Shown here one piece after another: positions 1-9,531 of a stretch of DNA of 61,475 nucleotides; the stretch's first letter is position 1; every line of letters starts with the position of its first letter. The notes beneath the pieces are model-generated. The model saw only the letters and a list, made by a program, of their open reading frames with translations. It had not been told where the DNA came from and made no database searches. The stretch spans positions 1-61,475 of the forward strand of contig JANQEL010000065.1 of the NCBI GenBank assembly GCA_028278345.1, in the 5' to 3' direction. Source of the DNA: Myxococcota bacterium. Lineage in GTDB: Bacteria > Myxococcota_A > UBA9160 > UBA4427. The position numbers and the translations under genes were made by a program.

Positions 1-2
1 CG

Positions 3-542
3 ATCTTCCACGGCGCGCTCCAGTCGGGCTGGTGGAACGTCGAGCGCGGCACCAACATGCTCGACACCGGCGCGCACTTCTACGACGTCTACGAATGCAG
101 GGATGGGCAGTACGTCTCGGTCGGTGCGATCGAGCCCCAGTTCTACGCGGCCTTCCTCGAAGTCCTCGGGCTATCGGGCGAAGACCTGCCCCACCAGATG
201 GACCAGGCGGCCTGGCCCAAGCTCAAGGAGCGCGTCGAGGCCATCTTCAAGACGAAGACCCGCGACGAGTGGTGCGCCGCGATGGAGGGACACGAGGTCT
301 GCTTCGCTCCAGTGCTGACGATGATGGAAGCACCGGAACATCCCCACAACGCCTCCCGGGGCGTCTTCGTGGACGTCGAGGGGAAGTACCAGCCGGCACC
401 CGCTCCGCGTTTCAGCCGCAGCGAAGTGGGTGTGCCGCGCGTCGCATCGGCGCCGGGCGCCGAAACGCAGCAGTGCCTCGAAGCGTGGGGAATCGATAAG
501 GCGCGCATCGAAGCCCTGCGCGAAGCCGGCGTCGTGGGATGA
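3..542 (+). CDS. CaiB/BaiF (family III) CoA-transferase, alpha-methylacyl-CoA racemase-like, 3' part
   Basis: The reading frame enters the window already open and gives the last ~179 residues of a family III CoA-transferase. The stretch RGTNMLDTGAHFYDVYEC followed by YVSVGAIEPQFYAAFLE is the hallmark of the alpha-methylacyl-CoA racemase branch, which epimerises 2-methyl-branched acyl-CoAs. The remainder (KTRDEWCAAMEGHEVCFAPVL) matches the C-terminal part of the family fold. The catalytic Asp lies upstream of the window, so activity cannot be judged. A transferase rather than racemase role remains possible. The next gene starts about 30 bp downstream on the same strand. Confidence 0.9.
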   Translation: MFHGALQSGWWNVERGTNMLDTGAHFYDVYECRDGQYVSVGAIEPQFYAAFLEVLGLSGEDLPHQMDQAAWPKLKERVEAIFKTKTRDEWCAAMEGHEVCFAPVLTMMEAPEHPHNASRGVFVDVEGKYQPAPAPRFSRSEVGVPRVASAPGAETQQCLEAWGIDKARIEALREAGVVG

Positions 543-573
543 ATGTGCGCCCGCCCCTGCACGAGCATCTCGA

Positions 574-1152
574 TTGACCGACGGATCCCGCAGAGTCGTG
601 CGCGTCCTCGTCGTGGTCGGCGTATTGGTTCTCGCCGTGGCTGGGGGCACCGCGTGGATCTCGCGGGCCGATGGCCCCGTGTTCATCTTCGCGGGTGGGC
701 CCCTTCGCTCGGGTGAGCTCGTCGAACTCGCTTCCCTCGACTGGAACGCACTCGACCACGAGAGCGAGCTCGAGATGGAGATCGTGGGCGAAGCCACCTC
801 ACGCACCCTGTGGTTCAGCGTCTACCAGGACGTTCCCTACGTCGCCTGCGACCTCGACTGCACCGACGGCGAGCTCTCGCGTTGGCCGCAGCAGATCGAG
901 CGCGACGACCGTATCGTCCTGCGAATCGCGGGCAAGCGCATCGAAGGGCGTCTGGTGCACGTGCTCCACGGCACCCCCGAATATACCGCCGCGCGCGCCG
1001 CACGGGAGCAGAAGTACTCCGGTGAGGGCGGCGTTCGCGCGGCCGCCGAAACCGCAGCGCACGGGGCCGTCGTCGAGGTCGGCGAGATCCTGACGGGCCG
1101 CGCGAATCGCGCTGAACCGGGGGACCGCCTCTTCCGGGTCGTACCTCGCTAG
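574..1152 (+). CDS. Small membrane-anchored protein of unknown function
   Basis: I do not recognise the family. About 192 residues from a TTG start at 574; a GTG at 598 would also work and begins right at the hydrophobic segment. Residues ~8-26 form one membrane-spanning or uncleaved signal segment, and the rest is a soluble domain rich in acidic residues with a Cys pair (VACDLDC) near residue 93. The order 'GGPL...LWFSV...PYVACDL...RWPQQIERDDRIVLRIAGK' loosely recalls split-barrel flavin or PNPOx-like proteins, but that is only an impression. The longer frame upstream to 430 lies inside the preceding CoA-transferase and is rejected. Its TAG stop is shared in CTAG with the convergent DUF1214 gene. 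Confidence 0.6.
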   Translation: MTDGSRRVVRVLVVVGVLVLAVAGGTAWISRADGPVFIFAGGPLRSGELVELASLDWNALDHESELEMEIVGEATSRTLWFSVYQDVPYVACDLDCTDGELSRWPQQIERDDRIVLRIAGKRIEGRLVHVLHGTPEYTAARAAREQKYSGEGGVRAAAETAAHGAVVEVGEILTGRANRAEPGDRLFRVVPR

Positions 1153-2348
1153 TCGTTCGCGATCTCGTCGAAGGGAACGACGCGAGCCTGTGGTGTCTCG
1201 ATCTCGCCTTCCGGCAGCATGAAGCGCCAATAGATCGAGCCGCTCGTGCGCCCCTCGGTATCGAGCCAGTTCGGCACACCGGGGTCGCGGTGGGCCACCA
1301 CGATGCGAAAGCTCCCATCCTCTTCGAGCGTCGTCTGGGCGCGGTTCAGCGAGATGCGCCGGTTCGCGTAATCGAAGGTCTGCCCCCATGCGTTCCACAG
1401 CACGACGTTGGCCATGCGACAGCGGGGGAAGCGACCGGTGATGACGAGAGCTTCATCGGGACCGATCGCGAACGGCGCCATCGTGTACGCCGCGTCGGCA
1501 GCCGCGTAGGCCAGGCTTCCCGGTTTCTCCGGCGCATTGAAGGCATTGGGCACCCACGACACCCAACGCGGCATCGGATCCGGAGTGGGCATGTCCACCG
1601 TTCGACTGCGCACATAGTGCGAGACCCGTCGGATGCTCTCGGCGATCGATGCGTCGTCGGGAGTCGGCGGTGGTTCGACGGAGCCGATCACATCGATCGA
1701 GATCGGCACGTGGACGTGATGGTCGGCGGCCACCGAGCTCGACTCCTCGAAGTAGTGACGCGTCGTAACGCGCACCGCGTCCTCGGGGAGGGGGAACCAG
1801 TTCTTCTCACGCTCGGGCCCCCCGAGGATGACCTCGAAGCTGCCGTCGTCGGCCACTTCGTACTGCGAATCATTGATCACCCCGGCAACCCGCCCCGAGT
1901 ATCCATCGCGCCGCCCCCCGGCCTCGATCGTGATCGACGAGTAGACGGCGCCTGCCTGATTGCTGCGCACGCGATAGGTCTGCTTGCCATCGATGACTGC
2001 CGTCCAGTAGATCGCATCGGGGTTGTCGCCATTCACCTTGCGAATGGGCGAGACCTGGTGTTCGAAGCGAGGGTTCGATGGATGGCTCTCGAGTTGGATC
2101 AGCAGGGCCTGCTCGAGTACGTGCATCAGGAAGCGATGTCCGTCTGCGACGTCGGCCGCCGACCGGATGCGCGGGTTCTGGTCGTTCAGATAGTCGCGGC
2201 GAACGGTCTCGAGGGTGTCGAGCAATTCGTCGAAGGCCCGGGCACTCTCGGTGGTGTACGGGACCGTTCGTTCGGCCATCCGCCCGGGCCCACCGTCTGC
2301 GGCGCAGGCCAGAACCAGTAATGAGATCGACGCGAGTGCGATGCGCAT
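1149..2348 (-). CDS. DUF1214-domain lipoprotein
   Basis: About 399 residues. The N-terminus MRIALASISLLVLAC is a lipoprotein signal with Cys15 as the lipidated residue, so the protein is probably held in the cell envelope. The C-terminal ~100 residues (ALVITGRFPRCRMANVVLW, then SLNRAQTTLEEDGSFRIVVA and GSIYWRFMLPEGE) match DUF1214, a beta-sandwich domain often paired with DUF1254 in uncharacterised exported proteins. The middle part (SFEVILGGPEREKNWFPL) is typical of the same proteins. A strong SD (GGAGG) precedes the ATG. Function is unknown. It is divergent from the MBL-fold gene starting at 2476. Confidence 0.8.
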   Translation of the reverse strand: MRIALASISLLVLACAADGGPGRMAERTVPYTTESARAFDELLDTLETVRRDYLNDQNPRIRSAADVADGHRFLMHVLEQALLIQLESHPSNPRFEHQVSPIRKVNGDNPDAIYWTAVIDGKQTYRVRSNQAGAVYSSITIEAGGRRDGYSGRVAGVINDSQYEVADDGSFEVILGGPEREKNWFPLPEDAVRVTTRHYFEESSSVAADHHVHVPISIDVIGSVEPPPTPDDASIAESIRRVSHYVRSRTVDMPTPDPMPRWVSWVPNAFNAPEKPGSLAYAAADAAYTMAPFAIGPDEALVITGRFPRCRMANVVLWNAWGQTFDYANRRISLNRAQTTLEEDGSFRIVVAHRDPGVPNWLDTEGRTSGSIYWRFMLPEGEIETPQARVVPFDEIAND

Positions 2349-2475
2349 GGGGCTTCCTCCATGGGTCCGCGCAGAGGGTGCGAAGGCGAGTCGCGCAGCG
2401 CTACTCGCGCCGAGAAGCGACGCGGTACAGTCGTCCGGCGCGTCATCTGCCCCAATTCCATCCCAGGAGCCCCCG

Positions 2476-3792
2476 ATGAGCGAACGAGGAGAACCCCTCT
2501 ACAAGACCCGCCCGGTCGCCCCGGCCCCCGCCCGCTTTGGCTGGTGCACGCGGGTGAACGACTTCGTTTCGATGTCCGAGGGCAACTCGAACACCTATCT
2601 GATCGAGACGTCCGAAGGGAGCATCCTCATCAACACGGGGATGGGCTTCGAAGCGCCCGTCCATCACAGCAACTACAATGAACTCGCCGGGAAGATCGAC
2701 GGCACGCTGAAGTACGTGATCACGACGCAGGGCCATGTCGATCACGTGGGCGGGGTGCAGTACTTCCGCGATCGCAACCCGGGGCTCCAGTACATCGCCC
2801 ACGCGAACAATGTCGAACACCAGGCCTACGACAAGCGGCTCACCCGCTTCCGCCAGGCGCGTTCGGCCTTTCGCTTCGCCGACATCTTCCCCAAGACGTT
2901 CAAGGAATACGCCGAAGCCGGCTACAAGGATCTCAATCCCCAGGACGCACCGACGGCCGACATCTCGTTCGAGGATCGGCACGCCTTCACGCTGGGGGGC
3001 GTCGAAGTCGAGCTGATCGGACAGATGGGTGCGGAAACGAACGACTCGCTGATCGTCTGGCTACCCGAGCATCGCATCGTCTTCACCGGCAACCTCTTCG
3101 GCTGCCCCTTCGGTCACTTCCCCAACCTGGTGACGATCCGCGGCGATCGCTACCGCGATGCCCTGGTGTGTGCGCAGGCCGCGCAGACCGTGCTCGACCT
3201 CGAACCCGAAATGATCCTCTACGGTCACCACGAACCGGTGGTCGGCGCCGAGTTGATCCAGCGTGAGGTCGCGGCCATTCGCGACGCCATCCACCACGTG
3301 CACGACGAAGTCGTCAAGGGAATGAACGACGGCAAGGATCTCGAGACCCTGCAGCAGGAGATCCGCGTGCCCCCCGAATGCGAAGTCGGCGAGGGTTACG
3401 GCACGGTGGTGTGGAGCATTCGCGCGATCTGGGAGAACTACGCCGGCTGGTTCAAGCACCAATCGACCACCGAGCTCTACGCGGTGCCCCAGAGCGACGT
3501 CCACGCCGACCTGCTCGAACTCGCCGGGGCCGACGCGTTGATCGAGCGAGCGGCGAAGAAGGCCGAGAGCGGCGAGCGCGAAGCGGCCCTCCACCTGCTC
3601 GACATCGTGCTCTCGGCCGACGCCGACAGCGAAGGCGCCCGCGCCCTCGCGATCGAGGTGCATCAGTCGCTACTCGAGGACGCCCGCACCTTCCGCACCA
3701 CGGGGAACTTCTGGCTCGAGGGCTGGCTCGAGAAGAAGATCGAGCTGCTCGGCGGCGGAAAGGCCGTCTCCCTCGGCAGCATCCTGAAGTAG
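2476..3792 (+). CDS. MBL-fold metallo-hydrolase of the alkylsulfatase-like type
   Basis: 438 residues from the ATG at 2476, which has AGGAG ~8 nt upstream; the longer open frame to 2215 is not needed. The N-terminal half is a metallo-beta-lactamase fold (NTYLIETSEGSILINTG, then the metal motif at residues 84-90, then GNLFGCPFGHFP and YGHHEPVVG). The C-terminal ~130 residues are a helical extension resembling the dimerisation and C-terminal domains of SdsA1-type alkyl sulfatases. The metal motif reads TQGHVDH, so the first His of canonical THxHxDH is Gln85, which would weaken or alter one metal site. Substrate unknown; hydrolysis of an ester or sulfate ester is an inference. Confidence 0.82.
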   Translation: MSERGEPLYKTRPVAPAPARFGWCTRVNDFVSMSEGNSNTYLIETSEGSILINTGMGFEAPVHHSNYNELAGKIDGTLKYVITTQGHVDHVGGVQYFRDRNPGLQYIAHANNVEHQAYDKRLTRFRQARSAFRFADIFPKTFKEYAEAGYKDLNPQDAPTADISFEDRHAFTLGGVEVELIGQMGAETNDSLIVWLPEHRIVFTGNLFGCPFGHFPNLVTIRGDRYRDALVCAQAAQTVLDLEPEMILYGHHEPVVGAELIQREVAAIRDAIHHVHDEVVKGMNDGKDLETLQQEIRVPPECEVGEGYGTVVWSIRAIWENYAGWFKHQSTTELYAVPQSDVHADLLELAGADALIERAAKKAESGEREAALHLLDIVLSADADSEGARALAIEVHQSLLEDARTFRTTGNFWLEGWLEKKIELLGGGKAVSLGSILK

Positions 3793-3805
3793 AAGCACCG
3801 CAGCC

Positions 3806-5428
3806 CTAGTCCGCGTCGGCCAGCACCAGGTCGGCCCCCTTTTCGCCGATCATCATCGAAGCCGCCACGGTATTGCCCGAGCAGATGACGGGCATGACCG
3901 AAGCGTCGATCACGCGCAGACCGCGCACTCCGCGAACGCGGAGCTCGGGATCGAGTACCGAATCCGCGTCGGATCCCATGCGACAGGTGCCAGCCGGGTG
4001 GTAGACGGTCTGGCAGCTCGAGCGGAGATAATCCTCGATCGCTTCGGGTGAGGTCACGTCGGGCCCCGGCTCGAATTCCTCCTGCACGCGATCGGCGATC
4101 GCGGGCTGGCGCATGAATTCGCGAATGCGCGCGATGCCCAGCGAGAGCACCTGGATGTCGCGCGGATCGCTCAGGTAGTTCGCGTCGATCGTTCCGCGCT
4201 CCCTCGGGTCGGGCGAGCTGATCCGCACTTCGCCGCGGCTGAAGGGGCGCGTCTGGATGGCCGAGACGGTCATCCCCGGAAAGGAATGGATCTGCGGTGC
4301 ACCCGAAGGAAGCATGTCGAAGGTGAATGGACGCATCGACATCTGGACGTCGGCGCGATCGACCTCCGGGCTCGACTTGAAGAACGAGGTGAGGTGCGAC
4401 GACGTGACGTTCAGCCATCCCGTGCCGAAGAGCAGCCACTTGAGAACCTCGATCCCCATGCGCGGAACGCTCGAGAGCGTCGCGTTCAGGCTGTGCATCG
4501 GAGATTGCATCCGAAAGCCGAGATGACCGAACAGGTGATCCTGCAGGTTCCTGCCGACGCCCGGCAGATCCGTCACGGGCTCGATCCCGAGGGAGGAGAG
4601 GTGCTCCGCCTCGCCGACGCCCGAGTGCTGCAGGATGAACGGGCTCGAGAGGGCCCCAGCCGAGAGGATCACCTCGCGGTTGCAACGCACGGTGGAGAGC
4701 GCTCCGGATGCATCTTCGAGTTCGACGCCGACCGCCCTCCCCGCTTCGAAGACCGCGCGCCGCACGGTGCTCGTGATCCGGGTCTCGAGATTCTTCCGAC
4801 CTTCGGCGGCCTTCAGGAAGGTGTTCGAAGTCGATTGGCGGCGACCCTTGTAGATACAACCCATCAGGTAGCCGATGCCGTCCTGGTGGCCGCTGTTCAT
4901 GTCCTCGTTGAAGGCCAGGCCCCCCTGCTGCGCGGCTTCGAGGAACGCCAGTGAGGTTTCGTGGATGTTGTCCTTCATCCACGAGAGCTTGAGCTCTCCC
5001 GTGCGGCCGTGATGTTCGTCGCTGCCCCCGCTTTCGAGGCATTCCGACTTCTTGAAATAGGGGAGCACGTCGCTCCACGACCATCCCTTGCAGCCCGCTT
5101 CCGCCCACTGGTCGTAGTCCTCGGCCTGACCGCGCACGTACATCATTCCGTTCAGCGATGTACTACCACCGAGCATCTTCCCCTGGATGAGGGGGATCGA
5201 ACGCCCGCCGAACTCCGGCGTCGGCGTCGTGGGGTTGGGCCAGATGACATGCGGCATCGCGAGCAACCGGCTGATGCCCGCCGGCACCCGCACCCATGGG
5301 TTGTTGTCGGGGCCGCCCGCTTCGAGCAGCAACACCTTGTGTCGCCCCGAAGCCGTCAAGCGGTTGGCAACGATGCAGCCAGCCGCACCTGCGCCGACGA
5401 CAATGTAATCGTGGGTTTGCTGGTCCAT
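3806..5428 (-). CDS. GMC-family FAD-dependent oxidoreductase (choline-dehydrogenase-like)
   Basis: 540 residues. The N-terminal FAD motif VVGAGAAGCIVANRL (residues ~10-24) and the signatures GGSTSLNGMMYVRG and GALSSPFILQHSGVG identify the glucose-methanol-choline family. The C-terminal YHPAGTCRMG carries the catalytic His, and GNTVAASMMIGEKGADL closes the FAD domain. It oxidises an alcohol, probably passing electrons to the respiratory chain because this branch usually lacks oxidase features. Physiological substrate not determinable. Start ATG has a GGAGG SD. It is divergently transcribed from malate synthase G across an AT-rich 152-bp gap. Confidence 0.92.
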   Translation of the reverse strand: MDQQTHDYIVVGAGAAGCIVANRLTASGRHKVLLLEAGGPDNNPWVRVPAGISRLLAMPHVIWPNPTTPTPEFGGRSIPLIQGKMLGGSTSLNGMMYVRGQAEDYDQWAEAGCKGWSWSDVLPYFKKSECLESGGSDEHHGRTGELKLSWMKDNIHETSLAFLEAAQQGGLAFNEDMNSGHQDGIGYLMGCIYKGRRQSTSNTFLKAAEGRKNLETRITSTVRRAVFEAGRAVGVELEDASGALSTVRCNREVILSAGALSSPFILQHSGVGEAEHLSSLGIEPVTDLPGVGRNLQDHLFGHLGFRMQSPMHSLNATLSSVPRMGIEVLKWLLFGTGWLNVTSSHLTSFFKSSPEVDRADVQMSMRPFTFDMLPSGAPQIHSFPGMTVSAIQTRPFSRGEVRISSPDPRERGTIDANYLSDPRDIQVLSLGIARIREFMRQPAIADRVQEEFEPGPDVTSPEAIEDYLRSSCQTVYHPAGTCRMGSDADSVLDPELRVRGVRGLRVIDASVMPVICSGNTVAASMMIGEKGADLVLADAD

Positions 5429-5580
5429 GGATCCTCCGAGGACGGTGCGACGCCCGAGGTGTCGCGGGCCGGGGATGACGAGCTGATTGACAACTTATTT
5501 ACTGGTTGACCAATCTATAACTTCGCTACACTGATCGCCACCCCAACTTCCTGCCCCCAGGGGCTTCTCTCGGAGCCACC
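5429..5580. promoter_or_regulatory. Divergent promoter region with a GntR-like dyad
   Basis: The gap between the GMC oxidoreductase and glcB contains a short AT-rich island (5485-5532) in an otherwise GC-rich neighbourhood. It holds a dyad TGGT-TG-ACCA at 5503-5512, similar in form to FadR/GntR-family sites, a TTGACA at 5487-5492, and TACACT at 5527-5532, which fits the TAnnnT -10 form seen before several genes here. Spacing between -35 and -10 is not ideal, so the exact promoter is uncertain. Confidence 0.4.
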
Positions 5581-7746
5581 ATGTCCGACGACGCTCGCGT
5601 ACACACCCACGGCCTCCAGGTGGGCCGCCCACTCCACGACTGGATCGAGGCCGAGGCCCTGCCCGGAAGCGGCATCGCCTCGTACCACTTCTGGTCCAAG
5701 CTCGCCGAACTCGTCACCACGATGAGCCCACGCAATCGCGAATTGCTCGAGCGGCGGGAGCAACTTCAGAAGGAGATCGATGCCTGGCATCTCCAGGCGC
5801 CGGGCCGCGCCGACCTCGAGGCGTATCGCGCGTTCCTGGAAGAGATCGGATACCTCGAAGCCGAGGGCGAGCCCTTCCAGGTGGGCACCGAAAACGTCGA
5901 CCCCGAGATCTCGCGCATCGCCGGCCCGCAGCTCGTCGTTCCGGTGATGAACGCGCGCTACGCGCTCAACGCCGCGAACGCGCGATGGGGTTCGTTATAC
6001 GACGCGCTATACGGCACCGACGCTCTCGGCGACCTCCCCCCCGCTGGCTCCTACGACCCGGCGCGAGGCGAGCGCGTGATCGCCTGGGGCCGAGGCTTCC
6101 TCGACGAAACGCTACCCCTCGCCAGTGGCTCCCATGCCCATGTATCGCGCTATTGGATCTCCGACGACGGTGAGTTGCGCGCGCAGGTCGGTGAAGACGA
6201 ACGCGGCCTCGCCGATCCGTCCTTCTTCGTCGGCTACGCGGGCTCGCCCGGCGAACCGGAACGCATCCTGCTTCGACACCACGGGCTCGGTGTGGAGTTG
6301 CTGATCGATCGCGCGCACTCCGTCGGCGCGACGGATGCCGCCGGCGTCGCCGACATCCTGCTCGAGAGCGCCGTCACGACGATCATGGATTGCGAGGATT
6401 CGGTCGCCGCCGTCGACGCCGAGGACAAGACCCTCGCCTACCACAACTGGCTCGGTCTCCTGCGGGGCGACCTGATCGAAGAAGTCGAGAAGGGCGGAAA
6501 TCGAATCACGCGCCGGCTCGTCGAAGATCGTCAGTACACCGCTCCCGACGGCACGCCGCTCACGGTCGCCGGTCGTTCGCTCATGCTGGTGCGGAACGTC
6601 GGACACCTGATGACGACGCCGGCCGTCCTCGACGCCGAAGGGCACGAGGTCTTCGAGGGCCTACTCGACGCCATGTGCACCGTGCTGGCGGCGAAACACG
6701 ACATCGTCGGTGGCGGCGAGCTGCGCAACTCCCGCAGCGGCTCCATCTACGTCGTGAAGCCGAAGATGCACGGCCCCGACGAAGTGCGCTTCGCCTGCGA
6801 CGTCATGGCCTTCGTCGAGGACGCCCTCGAACTCCCCCGCAACACCGTGAAGCTCGGCATCATGGACGAAGAGCGCCGCACCACGGTGAACCTCGCGGCG
6901 TGCATTCGCGCTGCGAAGGACAGGGTGGCCTTCATCAACACGGGCTTCCTCGACCGCACCGGCGACGAAATCCACACTTCGATGGAAGCGGGCGCCATGG
7001 TTCGCAAGGCCGACATGAAGGCCGAGGGATGGATCGGCGCCTACGAAGACTGGAACGTCGACGTTGGGCTCGCCTGCGGTCTGCACGAGCGCGCGCAGAT
7101 CGGCAAGGGCATGTGGGCGATGCCCGATCGCATGGCCGACATGCTGGAGCAGAAGCTCGGTCATCCGCTCGCGGGTGCGAGTTGTGCCTGGGTTCCGTCG
7201 CCTACCGCCGCGACCCTCCACGCCACCCACTACCACCGCGTGAATGTCTCGGCGCGACAGAAGGAACTCCAGGGCCGACCACGCGCCACGCGCGACGAAC
7301 TGCTCGCCATCCCCCTCGCCGATGATCCATTCCTGTGGAACGAGAAGGAGATCCAGGACGAACTCGACAACAACGCCCAGGGCATCCTCGGCTACGTGGT
7401 GCGCTGGGTCGATCAGGGCGTGGGCTGTTCCAAGGTGCCCGACATCCACGACGTCGGCCTGATGGAAGATCGGGCGACCTGCCGCATCTCCTCACAGCAC
7501 ATCGCGAACTGGTTGCACCACGGCGTTGTGTCACCCGAGCAGGTGGATGCGACGCTCGAACGCATGGCCGCCGTGGTCGACGGCCAGAACGCCGACGATC
7601 CCAGCTATCGCGCAATGGCGCCGGGCTTCGACGGGCATGCCTTCGCAGCGGCACGCGCACTCGTCTTCGAAGGTCGCCAGCAACCCTCGGGTTACACCGA
7701 ACCCATCCTTCACGCCCAGCGCCTCGAAGCGAAGCGGCTCGGCTAG
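5581..7746 (+). CDS. glcB: Malate synthase G
   Basis: 721 residues, the usual length of the G isoform (the A isoform is ~530). It condenses glyoxylate with acetyl-CoA to malate in the cytoplasm. Recognisable blocks include [42 protein letters not shown] (Mg and glyoxylate site), [19 protein letters not shown] and [16 protein letters not shown], which contains the catalytic Asp region near the C-terminus. SD GGAG precedes the ATG. No isocitrate lyase or glycolate oxidase gene is in the window, so the source of glyoxylate is not shown. Its TAG stop shares CTAG with the convergent MBL gene. Confidence 0.97.
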   Translation: MSDDARVHTHGLQVGRPLHDWIEAEALPGSGIASYHFWSKLAELVTTMSPRNRELLERREQLQKEIDAWHLQAPGRADLEAYRAFLEEIGYLEAEGEPFQVGTENVDPEISRIAGPQLVVPVMNARYALNAANARWGSLYDALYGTDALGDLPPAGSYDPARGERVIAWGRGFLDETLPLASGSHAHVSRYWISDDGELRAQVGEDERGLADPSFFVGYAGSPGEPERILLRHHGLGVELLIDRAHSVGATDAAGVADILLESAVTTIMDCEDSVAAVDAEDKTLAYHNWLGLLRGDLIEEVEKGGNRITRRLVEDRQYTAPDGTPLTVAGRSLMLVRNVGHLMTTPAVLDAEGHEVFEGLLDAMCTVLAAKHDIVGGGELRNSRSGSIYVVKPKMHGPDEVRFACDVMAFVEDALELPRNTVKLGIMDEERRTTVNLAACIRAAKDRVAFINTGFLDRTGDEIHTSMEAGAMVRKADMKAEGWIGAYEDWNVDVGLACGLHERAQIGKGMWAMPDRMADMLEQKLGHPLAGASCAWVPSPTAATLHATHYHRVNVSARQKELQGRPRATRDELLAIPLADDPFLWNEKEIQDELDNNAQGILGYVVRWVDQGVGCSKVPDIHDVGLMEDRATCRISSQHIANWLHHGVVSPEQVDATLERMAAVVDGQNADDPSYRAMAPGFDGHAFAAARALVFEGRQQPSGYTEPILHAQRLEAKRLG

Positions 7747-8756
7747 AAGAGCTCCACCGGCGCGTAGCGCGGCAGGGTCGCGAATTCGTACTCGCGGTGC
7801 TTTGCGGCCTTCTCCTGGAGAAACTCGAGGGTGAGATCGCTCCCAGCCGCGAGGAAACTCGCTGCGCGCAACGAACCACGGAACGGCCCTTCGATCGGAC
7901 CGAAGAGCGCGTCCCAATGGACCGGGATGAGCCGCTCGGGTTTCGTCGCTTCGACCGTCTCCCTCCAATAGCTCTCGCGGTACTCCGCGGTCTGCGTGCC
8001 GAGTCCGCCGGTGCCGAAGAAGAGAACGTCGACGTCGACATCGGCGAGCCCGCCGGGAATGAAGCCCGCGCTTCCCTGCACGAGCAGCGAGCCACGCGGA
8101 TGCCGGATCTCCACCGCCAGCGGCACGCCCACCTTGTAGTCGAAGGCGGGCACCGGGGGTACCAGGGGTTCGGTGATGTAGGGATCGCCGAGCGCCTGTT
8201 CCCGGAAGGTCGGATCGGCGAACTGGAAGTGCTTCGTTTCGTGGATCACGACTTCGAAGGCCCCGAAGTGCAAACGATCGCCGTCGCGCACGACGCGGAT
8301 CTGTTCTTCCGGCAGCCCCCAGCCGCGGCCGATGTTCGCCGTGGCCTCGGAGCCGACGAGCAACGCACCCGTTCGACGTGCAACCTCGGGGCTGTCCATC
8401 GCGTGGTCGTAGTGCGAATGAACGGGGATCACCATCGCGGCGGACGTGACTTCGTTGCGCGCGAGCCCCTGCTCGATCGCCTCGAGGTCGGGTTCGATCT
8501 CGCCGTACAACATCGCGAGCGCGCTCGGCCGCGTGAACCAACCGTCGATGATGAGCGTGGTCTCACCGTCGCTGAAGACGAGGGTCGAAGTGCCCGTCCA
8601 GCGCGCAGTCACGCTCCCGGGCCTGGGATCGGGCGTTCCCTCGATCGCCCACGCGGGATCGACCGCGGGCTCGACGAAAGTGAAGAGCAGGTAGTAGAGG
8701 GTGCCTGCAGCCGCGACGGCGAGACCGCCGAGCACGCCCCCCAGGATTCGCCACAT
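7743..8756 (-). CDS. Membrane-anchored MBL-fold hydrolase
   Basis: 337 residues. Residues 1-30 form an N-terminal membrane anchor, so the hydrolase domain likely faces the periplasm. The metal motif HSHYDH is at residues 113-118, within [21 protein letters not shown]. Later blocks VIHETKHF and IPVHWDALF supply further His/Asp positions, as in UlaG/NAPE-PLD-like MBL proteins. Substrate unknown. It lies 60 bp downstream of the tetR gene at 8817-9482 on the same strand, so the two may be cotranscribed. Confidence 0.85.
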   Translation of the reverse strand: MWRILGGVLGGLAVAAAGTLYYLLFTFVEPAVDPAWAIEGTPDPRPGSVTARWTGTSTLVFSDGETTLIIDGWFTRPSALAMLYGEIEPDLEAIEQGLARNEVTSAAMVIPVHSHYDHAMDSPEVARRTGALLVGSEATANIGRGWGLPEEQIRVVRDGDRLHFGAFEVVIHETKHFQFADPTFREQALGDPYITEPLVPPVPAFDYKVGVPLAVEIRHPRGSLLVQGSAGFIPGGLADVDVDVLFFGTGGLGTQTAEYRESYWRETVEATKPERLIPVHWDALFGPIEGPFRGSLRAASFLAAGSDLTLEFLQEKAAKHREYEFATLPRYAPVELF

Positions 8757-8816
8757 CGCGTTCCCCTTCCCTACGCCGCGATCCCGATGTGCCGACCGAA
8801 GTGCGCCTCCGCACGA

Positions 8817-9482
8817 TCAGTCGTCGACGCCCACCAGTCCGCCCGACAAGACCGAGCGAAGGTAAGGGATCAGGCGCTTGCGCGGCATGATCTTCGACTG
8901 GGTCATCGTCATCACCGCACCGAGGGTGAGCTGCAGTGCGGCCTCGGGGTTCGAGCCCGAGGGCAGTTCGCCGCGCTCTTCGGCTCGCGCGAACACCTCG
9001 CGCCAGCGCTCCGTCATCGGGTCGCCGTAGCGTGCGCGCAAACCGGCCTTCAAGTCGGGATCGGCCTGGAACTCGGCCTGCAGGGCGGGAAAGGCGCGGG
9101 CGACATGGGGACGCGTCATCTCGCTCACGAGCTCCTCCACCAGGGCGCCGAGGTCGTCGTCGAAGCAGCCGGTCTCCGGAACCGGCCACTCGCCGTAGTC
9201 GGCGAAGATGGCCTCTTCGACGAGCGGCGCCCGGTGCCCCCACCACTGATAGATCGTGGTGCGCGAAGCCCCCGAGCGCTTCGCGACCGCGTCGATGGTG
9301 ACGCGGGTGTAGCCGAGCTCGAGGATCAGATCGCGGGTCGCCTGGAGAATCGCCGCGTGGCGCTCCTCGTTGCGGGGGCGCCCTCTCCCCTTCGCCTCGT
9401 CGCCCCCACGCGTTTTTCCCGCCTTGCGAGCCTTTTTCGCGCGCCTGGCGGCGGAACCGGAAATCGAGGTTGACCGGGGCAT
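8817..9482 (-). CDS. TetR/AcrR-family transcriptional regulator
   Basis: 221 residues. A Lys/Arg-rich N-terminal tail (~35 residues) precedes a typical TetR helix-turn-helix (RHAAILQATRDLILELGYTRVTIDAVAKRSGASRTTIYQWW, about residues 41-80), followed by an all-helical ligand domain. There is no convincing SD before the ATG. Instead TACTCT (minus strand, 9495-9490) ends 7 nt before it, suggesting a leaderless transcript. A near-perfect dyad (9493-9505) overlaps that -10, so autorepression together with control of the divergent TauD gene is likely. Confidence 0.9.
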   Translation of the reverse strand: MPRSTSISGSAARRAKKARKAGKTRGGDEAKGRGRPRNEERHAAILQATRDLILELGYTRVTIDAVAKRSGASRTTIYQWWGHRAPLVEEAIFADYGEWPVPETGCFDDDLGALVEELVSEMTRPHVARAFPALQAEFQADPDLKAGLRARYGDPMTERWREVFARAEERGELPSGSNPEAALQLTLGAVMTMTQSKIMPRKRLIPYLRSVLSGGLVGVDD

Positions 9483-9492
9483 CTCATTTAGA

Positions 9493-9505
9493 GTACATAA
9501 TGTAC
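9493..9505. promoter_or_regulatory. Probable TetR operator GTACATAATGTAC
   Basis: A 13-bp dyad, arms GTACAT and ATGTAC around one central base, lies 10 bp before the tetR start and 27 bp before the TauD start. It overlaps TAnnnT-type -10 hexamers on both strands. Position, symmetry and the adjacent regulator argue that it is the binding site of the TetR protein encoded at 8817-9482. Confidence 0.75.
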
Positions 9506-9531
9506 ATCAATTGGCAAGCGAGGAATCCGCC

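Noticed and set aside
2386..2408. GCGAGT-N11-ACTCGC dyad between the DUF1214 and MBL genes
   Set aside because: GC-rich six-base arms are expected by chance at this density.
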